33,275 nucleotides of DNA from Muribaculaceae bacterium. Its GTDB lineage: Bacteria > Bacteroidota > Bacteroidia > Bacteroidales > Muribaculaceae. The stretch is from positions 1-33,275 of the forward strand of contig JAFSPZ010000043.1 in NCBI GenBank assembly GCA_017451225.1, read 5' to 3'. Position numbers and translations under genes: made by a program. Numbering within the stretch: the stretch's first letter is position 1; each line of letters starts with the position of its first letter. Under the pieces are notes generated by a model. The model worked only from the letters and a program-made list of their open reading frames with translations. It was not told the origin of the DNA and ran no database searches. Positions 1 through 8,319 of this stretch are shown piece after piece.

Positions 1-75
1 ACCGTCGGCACCATAGCGAATAGCAGCGACAGCGAGAGCCTCATTACCCTTCATTAATGTTACTTTATCGTTCAT
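1..75 (-). CDS. vorB: 2-oxoacid:ferredoxin oxidoreductase alpha subunit (VorB type), N-terminal fragment
   Basis: Only the first 25 codons are in the window; the gene runs off the left edge. The fragment contains MKGNEALAVAAIRYGADG, the characteristic start of the alpha subunit of branched-chain 2-oxoacid (VorB) or 2-oxoglutarate (KorA) ferredoxin oxidoreductases. These enzymes oxidatively decarboxylate 2-oxoacids with CoA and ferredoxin, or run in reverse. The start is the ATG at 75-73. An alternative in-frame Met lies 7 codons downstream. It sits 39 nt after the ferredoxin-like gene on the same strand, as is usual for the ferredoxin-alpha-beta-gamma operons of Bacteroidales. Which 2-oxoacid is used cannot be decided from 25 residues. 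Confidence 0.7.
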   Translation of the reverse strand, partial: MNDKVTLMKGNEALAVAAIRYGADG

Positions 76-114
76 CGTTTCTACGGTTTTGTTTTTTAAA
101 GATTGATTACTTGT

Positions 115-345
115 TTACTTCTCTACAACACGATATACCTCAATGCAAGCGTCGGGGCAAACGAGCGCGCAGCTCGAGCATCCAATGCACTTGTCTGGAT
201 TTGCCATATAGGCATAATGGTAACCTCGGTTGTTTACTTCATTTTTCTTTAGGTCAAGCACGTTGCTGGGGCAGGCCACAACGCACAAGTTGCAGCCCTT
301 GCAGCGCTCGGTGTTGACCGTTACTGCTCCATTAATTTTTGCCAT
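115..345 (-). CDS. Small 2x[4Fe-4S] ferredoxin, subunit of 2-oxoacid:ferredoxin oxidoreductase
   Basis: A 76-residue protein with two complete CxxCxxCxxxCP clusters: CKGCNLCVVACP around residues 15-26 and CIGCSSCALVCP around 53-64. This is the bacterial-type dicluster ferredoxin fold. It begins MAKINGAVTVNTERCKGC and is followed by the VorB/KorA-type alpha subunit. It therefore most likely acts as the electron-transfer (delta) subunit of that cytoplasmic complex, passing electrons from the ThDP site to external ferredoxin. A TAnnTTTG promoter element lies 31 nt upstream. The family is certain; the assignment to this complex rests on gene order. Confidence 0.88.
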   Translation of the reverse strand: MAKINGAVTVNTERCKGCNLCVVACPSNVLDLKKNEVNNRGYHYAYMANPDKCIGCSSCALVCPDACIEVYRVVEK

Positions 346-375
346 AATATTTTAAAGTGTTTTAGTTAAGTCTCG

Positions 376-383
376 CAAAGGTA
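376..383 (-). promoter_or_regulatory. Bacteroidota -7 promoter element upstream of the ferredoxin-vorB genes
   Basis: The minus strand reads TACCTTTG here, matching the Bacteroidota sigma-ABfr -7 consensus TAnnTTTG, 31 nt before the ferredoxin ATG. No clear TTTG -33 box sits at the expected 19-20 nt spacing, so the call rests on the -7 element and its position. Confidence 0.5.
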
Positions 384-515
384 CAAAACTTCTTACAATT
401 TATCACTATATTTAACCAAGAATTTTTCCACAAACTTTTTAAGACAACTAAGGACAGCTTTTGTTATTGCTTAATGCTTTAATTTGACAGCTGACAGGAA
501 CGAACTCAGTCTAAC

Positions 516-536
516 TATGTCAGACAATGTCTGGCA
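516..536. repeat. Short palindrome downstream of gntP
   Basis: CAGACA-A-TGTCTG is a perfect 6-bp inverted repeat at 521-533 in the 209-bp gap between the GntP gene and the ferredoxin gene. It lies 22 nt past the gntP stop. There is no U-tract after it on either strand, so it is either a weak 3' hairpin or a protein-binding dyad. The rest of the gap, apart from the promoter at 376-383, shows nothing recognisable. Confidence 0.3.
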
Positions 537-554
537 AAGAGTAGAAAGTGCTTT

Positions 555-1904
555 TTAAATGAGAATTAGAGCTGCGAGAGCAATTGCGGTGATGGCTATG
601 ACACCCATTATGAGGGTCATAAGGGTGAAGGAGCGGTAGCCGTCGGTGGTGCGTATGCCTCCAAAGCCTGTCACTACCCAGAAGTAGCTGTCGTTGGCAT
701 GCGAGACTGTCATGGCACCTGCACCTATCGCCATCACGACAAGTGTAGCGGCAAGAGGTGTTGTGTAGCCCAAAGCATGCATCATCGAACCTGCGTCACT
801 GAACATCCCCATGAGACTTGCGGTAGTGGTGATTGCCACAGTGGAAGAGCCTTGTGCCGACTTAAGAATGGCGGCAATCAAGAATGGAAAGACTACTCCG
901 AGTACTGATAGCGTTCCAGTATACTGCTTTATAATCTCGACAAAGCCACTCTCAACTATAACGGTGCCTAGCACACTGCCAGCAGCCGTGATAAAGATGA
1001 TGGGGCCAGCAGTCATGAGCGAATCATTGATGATGCCGTAGGATTGTTTGAGCAAATGGCGCTTGGCAAGCAACGGCAGGCAGCACAAGAACGCCACCAT
1101 AAGGGCGATGACGGGTTTACCCAGGAAAGTAAATATTGTTGCGAGCCAATCGGGCATCTCCACAAGTGATGCCACGCTGCCCATTGCCATGAGAAGCACT
1201 GGCACGATGATAGGGAGGAACGAGAGTAAAGCCGAAGGTGAGTTTTTGGTGTCTATGGTGTTATTATCCTCGTCGAGATCAATGCCCACAGTCTTTATCT
1301 TCTTTCCAATCTTGCCAGCAAAGAAATAGGCGGGAATGAGAGATATGAGCGAAATGACCACGCCCACAGCGATGACCATGAGCAGATTGTTATCTAGGCC
1401 CATCATGCCGGCAGCGGCTATTGGGCCTGGAGTTGGTGGTATGAAGACGTGGGAGGCAAACAGACCTGCTCCAAGGGCAAGCATAAGGCTTGCCTGCGGT
1501 TGAGAAGAGCGCTTAGCCAGCGACTTACCTATGGGGCTTACCAGCACGAAACCACTGTCGCAAAACACTGGTATCGATACTATCCAGCCTATGAGCATCA
1601 TTGCCAAACGTGGGAACCTGCGCCCCACCACCCTCTCTACACTGCGTGCCATCGACAATGCGGCACCAGTCTTTTCTAAAACGGTGCCAATGATAGTGCC
1701 AAAGATTATCACTAGTCCGATGCCTGTGAAGATGCTAGAGAATCCCTTGCCAATTACATCAGGAATGGCCTTCAATGGCACGCCAAGCAACACCGCTAGC
1801 ACGAGTGCTGTGGCTATGATGGCAAGGAAAGGATGAATCTTCCACCTGGCAATTGCCAGCACCATCACTAAAATTGCCAATATGAACAAGAAGAGGGTGG
1901 ACAA
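555..1904 (-). CDS. GntP family gluconate/hydroxy-acid:H+ symporter
   Basis: An inner-membrane permease of 449 residues, the usual family length (about 440-450). It is almost entirely hydrophobic, with 11 or more predicted membrane segments. The GntP-type block SIPVFCDSGFVLVSPIGKSL lies near residues 110-128. It is followed by SHVFIPPTPGPIAAAGMMG near 150-168 and by the C-terminal SHANDSYFWVVTGF. Relatives import gluconate, fructuronate or similar sugar acids; the substrate here cannot be told. The first usable start is a TTG at 1904-1902, immediately preceded by an in-frame stop. The next Met is codon 14, inside the first membrane segment, so TTG is preferred. It follows the TPR gene, separated by a strong hairpin. 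Confidence 0.9.
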   Translation of the reverse strand: MSTLFLFILAILVMVLAIARWKIHPFLAIIATALVLAVLLGVPLKAIPDVIGKGFSSIFTGIGLVIIFGTIIGTVLEKTGAALSMARSVERVVGRRFPRLAMMLIGWIVSIPVFCDSGFVLVSPIGKSLAKRSSQPQASLMLALGAGLFASHVFIPPTPGPIAAAGMMGLDNNLLMVIAVGVVISLISLIPAYFFAGKIGKKIKTVGIDLDEDNNTIDTKNSPSALLSFLPIIVPVLLMAMGSVASLVEMPDWLATIFTFLGKPVIALMVAFLCCLPLLAKRHLLKQSYGIINDSLMTAGPIIFITAAGSVLGTVIVESGFVEIIKQYTGTLSVLGVVFPFLIAAILKSAQGSSTVAITTTASLMGMFSDAGSMMHALGYTTPLAATLVVMAIGAGAMTVSHANDSYFWVVTGFGGIRTTDGYRSFTLMTLIMGVIAITAIALAALILI

Positions 1905-1907
1905 TTA

Positions 1908-1950
1908 TTTAAGTGTTAAGTGTTAAATATTAAGTTTTAAGGATTAAGTG
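1908..1950. repeat. Degenerate TTAAGTG tandem-repeat spacer
   Basis: Exact copies of TTAAGTG at 1909-1915, 1916-1922 and 1944-1950, with diverged copies between. The spacer sits just upstream of the gntP TTG. Similar low-complexity spacers recur elsewhere in the window at 8320-8350, 15241-15268 and 24402-24456. Confidence 0.6.
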
Positions 1951-1962
1951 CTATATAAGTAT

Positions 1963-1994
1963 AAATCCCCCACCTGAGGGCAGATGGGGGATTT
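1963..1994 (-). terminator. Hairpin terminator after the TPR gene
   Basis: Two 14-nt arms, AAATCCCCCACCTG and CAGATGGGGGATTT, pair completely on the minus-strand RNA (one G-U) around a 4-nt loop, 11 nt past the TPR stop. The sequence after the stem is AU-rich but has no long U-run, so termination efficiency is uncertain. Confidence 0.65.
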
Positions 1995-2005
1995 AGGGAA
2001 AATTT

Positions 2006-3610
2006 TTAACGCTCTTGGAAGTTGAGTTGCGACTGATCGAGCAGCATCTTGAAACTTGGCTCGGAGCGCAATGGAGCGATGTTAACATAAGGATCTTCAT
2101 TTAATTTAATCTCATAAAGAGCACCATAGCCATTGGCCAGACAAGACTCAAGATACTTGATGCCCTGTGCTTTGTTGCCCATTGCAGCCTGCAACGCTGC
2201 TGCATAGTAATAGGCTTCACCGCCAGTGGCAGGATATAATTGAATCATCTGCTCGGCCCACGCATTAGCCTCATGATCATTTCCAAGTTCATGAAGTGCA
2301 AATCCTTTGAGCGAGTTAATGTTGTCGTTTTTAATAGTCAGCACACGCGAGAAATCGGCCTGAGCAGCGGTTTCATTCTTGAGCTGATACTTATTGAGCC
2401 ATCCACGAAGCATGAGCGCATCGGCACTTGATGGATCACACTCAACAGCTTTAGAAACAAGAGGCAGTGCATCTTTATACTTCTTTTGAGCAATGAGCAG
2501 TCTTGCCTTGGCAAGCAAAGCTGGAGCGTAATCGGGACTGAGCACCAAAGCCTGGTCTAGAGTGGTCATAGCGGTCTTGTAGTTGTTGCCCTTGCCCTGA
2601 CGCAGCTCTATCATGCTACGCAAGATGTAACCATCGGGGTTGGTTGCATCGCTTGCGATGGCTTTGTTGGCATAGTTGTAAGCCTGATCATAGTCGCCAA
2701 GCTGGAACAAGCACATAGCCTCATCATTGTAGATAGTGTAATACTCGAGAAGGTCGTTGTCAGTTATAGCCTTAAGGTCTCTCAAAGCCTGACCATAGTG
2801 GTTATAGCTGAGAGCGATGGCAGAGCGCACGCGATAGAAAATTCCTACGCGTGGATTCTCATCGGAAGCGCTTTTGAGCGAGGCCATCACATCCTCGTAA
2901 TGATAGGCAGCAAGGTCCACAATGCGTCCAATCGAAGTGCCCTTATCGTTGGTGGCACTCATAGCGATGAGATAAGTGTCGCAAGCATCACGATACTGGC
3001 CTAACATCTCTTGCACCTTTGCTCTGTTCAAGTAAACTTGAGATTCTGCGGGATACATAGTCACAGCCTCATTAACCCATGCCATGGCATCCTCGGGCTT
3101 ACCTTGTTTTGCAGCTACACAAGCCAAGCAGTACATGGCATCATAGTTGCGTGACTCACGTTGCAGAATTGACTTGAACTGAGTTTCGGCAGCTTCATAT
3201 TCGCCTTTATCGTAGGCAAGTTTACCCTTCATGTAAATGCAAGAGAGGCTTGAAGGGGTGATAGCAGCAGCTTTCTCGACATCGGCAAGAGCTGCGTCAT
3301 AGTTCTCCTTCAACTCATAGAGTGTTGCCCTGAGCATATAAGCGTCAAAAAGCAACTCGGTCTCCTTGGTGGGAGCCAATTGTATTGTACGTTCCACATC
3401 TTTCAATGCAGCATCATAGTTATGGTTCACATAAAGCTGATTGGCCCTCATGAAGATTGTGTTATAATCATTGGGGTTCTTAGCGATGTGATCGTCATAA
3501 ACCTTCATCACTGCAGCCGACATCTTGTCTTCGATTTGCGCTGCAGCCTGAAACATAGTGCAAGACACTATAGCGACAGTGAAAAGCACTAAAAATTTCC
3601 TGATTCTCAT
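2006..3610 (-). CDS. Secreted or periplasmic tetratricopeptide-repeat protein
   Basis: About 534 residues. The N-terminus MRIRKFLVLFTVAIVSC...AAAQ is a signal peptide with likely cleavage after AAA (a Cys is present but not in a good lipobox). The rest is a continuous series of about 34-residue TPR helices, for example YDAALADVEKAAAITPSSLS, YEAAETQFKSILQRESRNYD and YDQAYNYANKAIASDATNPD, with typical Tyr/Ala/Pro spacing. TPR arrays scaffold protein complexes; no catalytic domain is seen. An upstream in-frame ATG at 3619 would add MII; the ATG at 3610 is chosen because it starts the classic charged n-region. It follows kdsA closely. Its role is unknown. Confidence 0.85.
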   Translation of the reverse strand: MRIRKFLVLFTVAIVSCTMFQAAAQIEDKMSAAVMKVYDDHIAKNPNDYNTIFMRANQLYVNHNYDAALKDVERTIQLAPTKETELLFDAYMLRATLYELKENYDAALADVEKAAAITPSSLSCIYMKGKLAYDKGEYEAAETQFKSILQRESRNYDAMYCLACVAAKQGKPEDAMAWVNEAVTMYPAESQVYLNRAKVQEMLGQYRDACDTYLIAMSATNDKGTSIGRIVDLAAYHYEDVMASLKSASDENPRVGIFYRVRSAIALSYNHYGQALRDLKAITDNDLLEYYTIYNDEAMCLFQLGDYDQAYNYANKAIASDATNPDGYILRSMIELRQGKGNNYKTAMTTLDQALVLSPDYAPALLAKARLLIAQKKYKDALPLVSKAVECDPSSADALMLRGWLNKYQLKNETAAQADFSRVLTIKNDNINSLKGFALHELGNDHEANAWAEQMIQLYPATGGEAYYYAAALQAAMGNKAQGIKYLESCLANGYGALYEIKLNEDPYVNIAPLRSEPSFKMLLDQSQLNFQER

Positions 3611-3629
3611 AATTATCATTATTAAGTTA

Positions 3630-4442
3630 TTAATTATCTATTTCGTTGATAGTCATCTTAAGTTGTGTGAGTCGAGAGAGAAGTCCATCAAGAAGGTCGA
3701 GCTGTAGCATGTTGGCTCCGTCGCTCTTCGCTACTGCGGGATTGAGGTGCGTCTCAATGAAGATGCCATCGGCACCTGTGGCGATTGCTGCACGAGCGAC
3801 AGTCTCGATGAGTTCGGGTTTGCCACCAGTGACACCACTTGCCTGATTGGGCTGTTGCAATGAGTGAGTTATGTCCATAATCACTGGTGCATACTGCCGC
3901 ATAACTGGAATGCCGCGGTAGTCAACCACAAGGTCCTGATAACCAAACGTGGTGCCACGCTCGGTTATTGTCACCTGGTCGTTTCCCGACTCCTTGACTT
4001 TGCTGACAGCAAACTTCATGGCGCTTGCCGAGATGAACTGCCCTTTCTTGATGTTCACCATCTTGCCTGTGTGTGCTGCAGCGACAAGAAGATCGGTCTG
4101 CCGGCACAGGAAAGCGGGAATCTGCAAGATGTCGACATATTGCGCAGCCATCTCGGCTTCATCAGGGGTGTGAATATCGGTCACCACCGGTATGTTGAAA
4201 GTGTCGCGCACCTTTTGCAGAATTTTCAACGCTTTCTCATCACCAATTCCCGTGAAGGAGTCAAGGCGAGACCGGTTGGCCTTGCGGTAACTGCCTTTAA
4301 ACACATAAGGGATATTGAGCCTGGCTGTGGATCCCAGCACCTTTTCGGCAATTTCAAGGGCCATCTGCTCCCCCTCGATGGCGCAAGGCCCTGCGAGGAG
4401 GAAGAAGTTTCCCGTTGATGATGATTTCAAGTATTCTAACAT
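3630..4442 (-). CDS. kdsA: 3-deoxy-8-phosphooctulonate synthase (KDO-8-phosphate synthase)
   Basis: A 270-residue cytoplasmic TIM-barrel enzyme that condenses phosphoenolpyruvate with arabinose-5-phosphate to KDO-8-P, for the KDO of LPS inner core. Visible family motifs are FKGSYRKANRSRLDSF (KANR binds PEP), DIHTPDEAEMAAQYVDILQIPAFLCRQTDL, ITERGTTFGY, MDITHSLQQPN, and GIFIETHLNPAVAKSDG at the C-terminal end. Residues 18-23 read GPCAIE with Cys20, where E. coli KdsA has Asn. With the His of DITHS, the Glu of IETH and the Asp of SDG, this matches the metal-dependent class, as in Aquifex. It lies 16 nt after rsmE and is probably co-transcribed with it. Confidence 0.96.
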   Translation of the reverse strand: MLEYLKSSSTGNFFLLAGPCAIEGEQMALEIAEKVLGSTARLNIPYVFKGSYRKANRSRLDSFTGIGDEKALKILQKVRDTFNIPVVTDIHTPDEAEMAAQYVDILQIPAFLCRQTDLLVAAAHTGKMVNIKKGQFISASAMKFAVSKVKESGNDQVTITERGTTFGYQDLVVDYRGIPVMRQYAPVIMDITHSLQQPNQASGVTGGKPELIETVARAAIATGADGIFIETHLNPAVAKSDGANMLQLDLLDGLLSRLTQLKMTINEIDN

Positions 4443-4458
4443 TTCAAATGGTCAAGAA

Positions 4459-5184
4459 TTATATCTTTTTATCATGTTCCTTGATGGCATGCATTGTGGA
4501 AACAGCGACAAGACCTGCAGTTTCGGTGCGCAGACGACTTTCACCCAAAGCAACTGGCACGAAGCCTGCTTTCAGAGCCGCTTCTACCTCAATAGGGTCG
4601 AAATCGCCCTCGGGGCCAATCATCACCACGGCATCGCTGCTTGGATTGTAGACTTGCGCAAGCGACCGGCGCTCGCTGCGTGGCAGAGACTCGTCGCAAT
4701 AGGCTATGAAACGCTGAGCGTCGGCTATCTGTTCAAGGAAATCCTCTATGGGAGTGAGCTCGTCGAGCTGCGGCAATTGAGCCTTTAGCGACTGCTTCAT
4801 AGCGGCAACAAGAATCTTGTGAAGACGCTCGGTCTTGAGCACCTTGCGCTCACTGTGGCGACACAGCAACGGAGTAATGCGGTCAATTCCCATCTCGGTG
4901 CACTTCTCGGTCATCCATTCGATGCGGTCAAGATTCTTGGTGGGTGCCACAGCAAGAGTTATCTTGCCCCCCCAATGAGGAGGACATTCCTCCTGAGAGA
5001 GAATCTCCACGGCACAATGCTTGGAGTGAGCCATTGCAACACGGCAATGGTATAGCATACCTGCCCCATCAATCACCTCGACTTCGTCGCCCTCGACCAG
5101 CCTGAGCACTCGCACACAATGGCGCGACTCCTCCTCGGGAAGGGTGAGCGTGGTAGCTATGTCGGGGGCGAAGAATCGATGCAT
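4459..5184 (-). CDS. rsmE: 16S rRNA (uracil(1498)-N3)-methyltransferase
   Basis: A 241-residue SPOUT-class methyltransferase that methylates N3 of U1498 in the decoding region of 16S rRNA, using S-adenosylmethionine. Residues 1-75 form the PUA-like RNA-binding part (MHRFFAPDI...EESRHCVRVLRL). The C-terminal trefoil-knot SAM site shows MIGPEGDFDPIE (residues 188-199) and LGESRLRTETAGLVA (213-227), both diagnostic. Full length. The start ATG at 5184 gives the canonical MHRFF. It lies directly upstream of kdsA on the same strand. Confidence 0.96.
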   Translation of the reverse strand: MHRFFAPDIATTLTLPEEESRHCVRVLRLVEGDEVEVIDGAGMLYHCRVAMAHSKHCAVEILSQEECPPHWGGKITLAVAPTKNLDRIEWMTEKCTEMGIDRITPLLCRHSERKVLKTERLHKILVAAMKQSLKAQLPQLDELTPIEDFLEQIADAQRFIAYCDESLPRSERRSLAQVYNPSSDAVVMIGPEGDFDPIEVEAALKAGFVPVALGESRLRTETAGLVAVSTMHAIKEHDKKI

Positions 5185-5185
5185 T

Positions 5186-5230
5186 TTATTAATTCATAAT
5201 TCACAACGCATAATGCACAATTGGGCTGCG
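5186..5230. repeat. Low-complexity spacer with repeated AATTCA / CACAA words
   Basis: The 81-bp gap between the nucleoside transporter and rsmE holds repeated words (AATTCATAATTCACAA, then CATAATGCACAATT). This resembles the other degenerate tandem spacers of the window. No promoter consensus is visible, so rsmE may be read through from upstream. Confidence 0.4.
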
Positions 5231-5265
5231 CCTTTAGTTAATGCATTGTAATTAAATCATAACAG

Positions 5266-6561
5266 TTAAGCGGTTTTGAGTTTAGCAGCCTCTTCCTTGC
5301 GTGGATCCTTGAAGATGAAGAAGAAGGAAACTGCAACTACAAGTGCATAGGCTGCGAAGATGTACCACGATGTAGCCCAGCCACCCATTACAGCACTTGG
5401 ACCAGCTGCCACTACCGACTCGGCATTAACGAAGTGGTCAACAATAGCTTGAGCACTCAAAGTTCCGATTGTGGCACCAATACCATTGGTCATCACCATG
5501 AACAGGCCCTGTGCGCTACTGCGAATCGACTCATCGGTCTGCTGGTCAACATAGAGAGCACCCGAAATGTTGAAGAAGTCGAATGCCACACCATAAACCA
5601 CACAAGAGAGTACAAACAGAATCACGCCTGGCATGCCGGGGTTACCCATTCCGAAGAATCCAAAGCGGAACACCCAAGCAAACATTGCTATGAGCATCAC
5701 GTTCTTGATACCAAAACGTTTCATGCAGAATGGGATGAGCAGAATACACAAGGTTTCACTGATTTGTGATAGGGAAATCAGCGCATTGGCATGCTGAGCG
5801 GCAAAGGTGTCGGCATATTCCTTGATACCCTCAAAGGCGGTAAGGAATGGGTTTGCAAAGCCGTTGGTAATCTGAAGCGAGACACCCAGCAGCATCGAGA
5901 AGATGAAGAAAATCGCCATCTTCTTTTGCTTGAAGAGAGTGAAAGCACGAAGTCCGAACACGTCGACAAGAGAGCTACTGCCAGCATTCTTGTTGACTGG
6001 ACACTTGGGCATGAACAGTGCATAAATGGCAAGAAGAATGCTGAAACCTCCCGACATGAAGAACTGTCCGTAGTTGTGCTGCAGTCCAGTGAAGTCAACT
6101 GTGAGCATAGCGCAGATAAAACCAATTGTGCCAAACACACGAATTGGAGGGAAGTCCTTGACAGTGTCCATACCTGCCTTGGTCAGTGCGTTAAATGCTA
6201 CCGAGTTGGCAAGACCGATTGTTGGCATGAAGAATGCCACACTAATAGTGTAAGGCAAGAACAGGGGCCAGAACGAAGGGTTGTCGCCAGCCGACATAGC
6301 ATAAGCGCCTGCAATTAGCATGAAAATACCCGCAATCACGTGAGCAAGGCTAAGCACCTTCTGTGCCTGAATCCAACGGTCGGCTACAATACCAAGAAGC
6401 GCTGGCATGAACAGAGACACGATACCTTGTACTGCATAGAACCATCCGATGTCGCCTGCAAGACCATGTGTTGCAAGGTATCCACCCATACATGTTAGAT
6501 AAGAACCCCACACAGCGAACTCCAGGAAGTTCATGATAATCAACTTAACTTTTAGATTCAT
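5266..6561 (-). CDS. NupG-family nucleoside:H+ symporter (major facilitator superfamily)
   Basis: 431 residues with 12 predicted membrane helices. It begins MNLKVKLIIMNFLEFAVWGSYL, the N-terminus of the NHS/NupG nucleoside permeases, which put a W-G-S/A motif in helix 1. LGIVADRWI after helix 2 and PPIRVFGTIGF before helix 5 fit the same family. Homologues bring nucleosides across the inner membrane by proton symport. The C-terminus KDPRKEEAAKLKTA is cytoplasmic and charged. The specific nucleoside cannot be inferred. The downstream gap to rsmE is 81 bp; the upstream gap to the DUF151 gene is 29 bp, suggesting one transcript. Confidence 0.88.
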   Translation of the reverse strand: MNLKVKLIIMNFLEFAVWGSYLTCMGGYLATHGLAGDIGWFYAVQGIVSLFMPALLGIVADRWIQAQKVLSLAHVIAGIFMLIAGAYAMSAGDNPSFWPLFLPYTISVAFFMPTIGLANSVAFNALTKAGMDTVKDFPPIRVFGTIGFICAMLTVDFTGLQHNYGQFFMSGGFSILLAIYALFMPKCPVNKNAGSSSLVDVFGLRAFTLFKQKKMAIFFIFSMLLGVSLQITNGFANPFLTAFEGIKEYADTFAAQHANALISLSQISETLCILLIPFCMKRFGIKNVMLIAMFAWVFRFGFFGMGNPGMPGVILFVLSCVVYGVAFDFFNISGALYVDQQTDESIRSSAQGLFMVMTNGIGATIGTLSAQAIVDHFVNAESVVAAGPSAVMGGWATSWYIFAAYALVVAVSFFFIFKDPRKEEAAKLKTA

Positions 6562-6590
6562 AGTGTTTTGCTTTTGAGATTATTATTAAT

Positions 6591-7220
6591 TTATTTTTTT
6601 TCAGGTAATTCTTGTGAAGGAACACTCCCCTCGGTGGATTTTTGAGTCTCGTTGCTGAGCTTTTCCTTAATTGTCTTTTGGATGCTAGCGGCGAGTTCAT
6701 ATTTTTCTACTTCAACAGCTTTAGAAAGTTTTTGTTGAAGTTCTTCAATAGAAAGGTCGGCAAGAGAGCGTTTTGGCTTCTGAGTGACAACACTCTTCTT
6801 GTCGTCACTTAGAACAAAACCAGCTTTGTCGAGAACAGCCTGATTGGTGAACACAGGCGTGTTGGTGCGAAGTGCCAAGGCCACGGCATCGCTGGTGCGA
6901 GCCTCCAGTTCAACGCTGTGCTGATTGCTCGACAGCTTAATCCTTGACTTATAGACGCCCTCGTCAAAGCTGTAGATAAACACTTCGTCGAGGCTAATGC
7001 CAAAAGCATGGAAAGTACTTATCATGAGGTCGTGAGTCATGGGCCGCGGTGTGATGACATGATTGAGGGTGGCAAAAATCGAATTTGCCTCAGGCACCCC
7101 AATCACCACAACCATGCTCAAGTCGCCTTCATGCTGCTTGAGTACCAGCGCGTGAGCCTCCTGCTTTATTTGGCTGTAGGAAATGCCCATCACGTCCATT
7201 TCTATCTTATTGTCACTCAT
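6591..7220 (-). CDS. Bifunctional nuclease (DUF151) family protein with C-terminal UVR motif
   Basis: 209 residues. The N-terminal 140 residues are a DUF151/BFN domain: ITPRPMTHDLM at 57-66 and LEARTSDAVALALR at 105-118 are its hallmark blocks. A Lys/Ser-rich linker follows. The C-terminal helix-hairpin around 155-190 (LSIEELQQKLSKAVEVEKYELAASIQKTIKEKL) resembles the UvrB/UvrC interaction (UVR) motif. This BFN-UVR layout is common in Bacteroidota. Some plant and bacterial relatives show DNase/RNase activity; the cellular role here is unknown. It lies 27 nt downstream of mnmA. Confidence 0.88.
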   Translation of the reverse strand: MSDNKIEMDVMGISYSQIKQEAHALVLKQHEGDLSMVVVIGVPEANSIFATLNHVITPRPMTHDLMISTFHAFGISLDEVFIYSFDEGVYKSRIKLSSNQHSVELEARTSDAVALALRTNTPVFTNQAVLDKAGFVLSDDKKSVVTQKPKRSLADLSIEELQQKLSKAVEVEKYELAASIQKTIKEKLSNETQKSTEGSVPSQELPEKK

Positions 7221-7247
7221 TGTTTTCGTTTAACTTTTTCTATATAA

Positions 7248-8315
7248 TTAAAGAGTTATTACTCCGCTGCCGTAGCACAGGTGCTGATCTTTATCATAGA
7301 TAACAGCAAACTGTCCCGGTGCTATGCCTTGAATGTCCTCGTCGCTCTCAATGAGCCACTTGTGGCCCTCGATGTGCGAGAGATGCCCCTTGGCAAAGTG
7401 GGGAGTGTGGCGGTTCTTGAATGTTATCTCGTGCCTGCCGTCCTCGCCTTCCCACGGATTTCCGCTGATGAAGTGCATCTCGTCAAGGTTGATGATGCGT
7501 CCATACTGCTTGCTCGTGCCATAGCCGTTGCTCACATAGATGGCATTGTCGACGACGTTTTTCTTCACCACATACCATGGCCCACCGCTAAGTCCCAAGC
7601 CTTTGCGCTGACCAATGGTGTGGAACCAGAAACCGTTGTGCTCACCTAGCTTTCGGCCTGTTTCTAGCTCGATAATGGGGCCCTTCTTCACACCTAGGTG
7701 ACGGCGAATAAAGTCGTTGTAGTCAATTTGTCCCAGAAAGCAAATTCCCTGGCTGTCCTTGCGGCTGGCATTGGGGAGTTTCACCTCTTGGGCAATCTCG
7801 CGCACTCTTGCCTTGGGCATAGAGCCAATGGGGAAGATGAGATGGCGTAGCTGGTCGTAGGTAATCTGAGCAAGGAAGTCGGTCTGATCTTTTACAGGAT
7901 CGACTGCTGTGGCGAGATATTTGGTTCCATCAACCTCACAGGTTGTGGCATAGTGCCCTGTTGCTGTGAGGTCGAAATCCTTGCCCCAACGCTGCTCGAA
8001 GTATCCAAACTTTATCATGCGGTTGCACATCATGTCGGGGTTGGGAGTGAGTCCCGCCTTAACGGTGCGCAATGCATATTCCATGACGTTGTCCCAGTAC
8101 TCCTCATGTAGCGACACGACCTCTAGAGGCAAGCCGTAGCGATGAGCGATGAGGTTGCACATCTCAATGTCCTCCTCGGCGCTACAGTCGCCCTCGTCGT
8201 TGTCCATGCCAATGCGTATGTAGAACAACTGCAAGTCATGCTGAGCCTGCTGTACAAGCTCATGCACAACCACTGCGCTGTCAACTCCGCCCGATATGAG
8301 CACTGCTATATTCAT
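7248..8315 (-). CDS. mnmA: tRNA-specific 2-thiouridylase
   Basis: A 355-residue cytoplasmic enzyme that thiolates U34 of tRNA-Lys, -Glu and -Gln with ATP and a persulfide relay. The PP-loop SGGVDSA is at residues 8-14. The two catalytic cysteines are visible as Cys97 (NPDMMCNRMIKF) and Cys192 (DSQGICFLGQIDY). TATGHYA (about 117-123) and HTIGQRKGLGLSGGPWYV complete the family pattern. The first 60 residues (DNDEGDCSAEEDIEMC) differ from the E. coli type and suggest one of the two MnmA paralogues that Bacteroidales often carry. Full length, start ATG at 8315. Confidence 0.94.
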   Translation of the reverse strand: MNIAVLISGGVDSAVVVHELVQQAQHDLQLFYIRIGMDNDEGDCSAEEDIEMCNLIAHRYGLPLEVVSLHEEYWDNVMEYALRTVKAGLTPNPDMMCNRMIKFGYFEQRWGKDFDLTATGHYATTCEVDGTKYLATAVDPVKDQTDFLAQITYDQLRHLIFPIGSMPKARVREIAQEVKLPNASRKDSQGICFLGQIDYNDFIRRHLGVKKGPIIELETGRKLGEHNGFWFHTIGQRKGLGLSGGPWYVVKKNVVDNAIYVSNGYGTSKQYGRIINLDEMHFISGNPWEGEDGRHEITFKNRHTPHFAKGHLSHIEGHKWLIESDEDIQGIAPGQFAVIYDKDQHLCYGSGVITL

Positions 8316-8319
8316 TATT

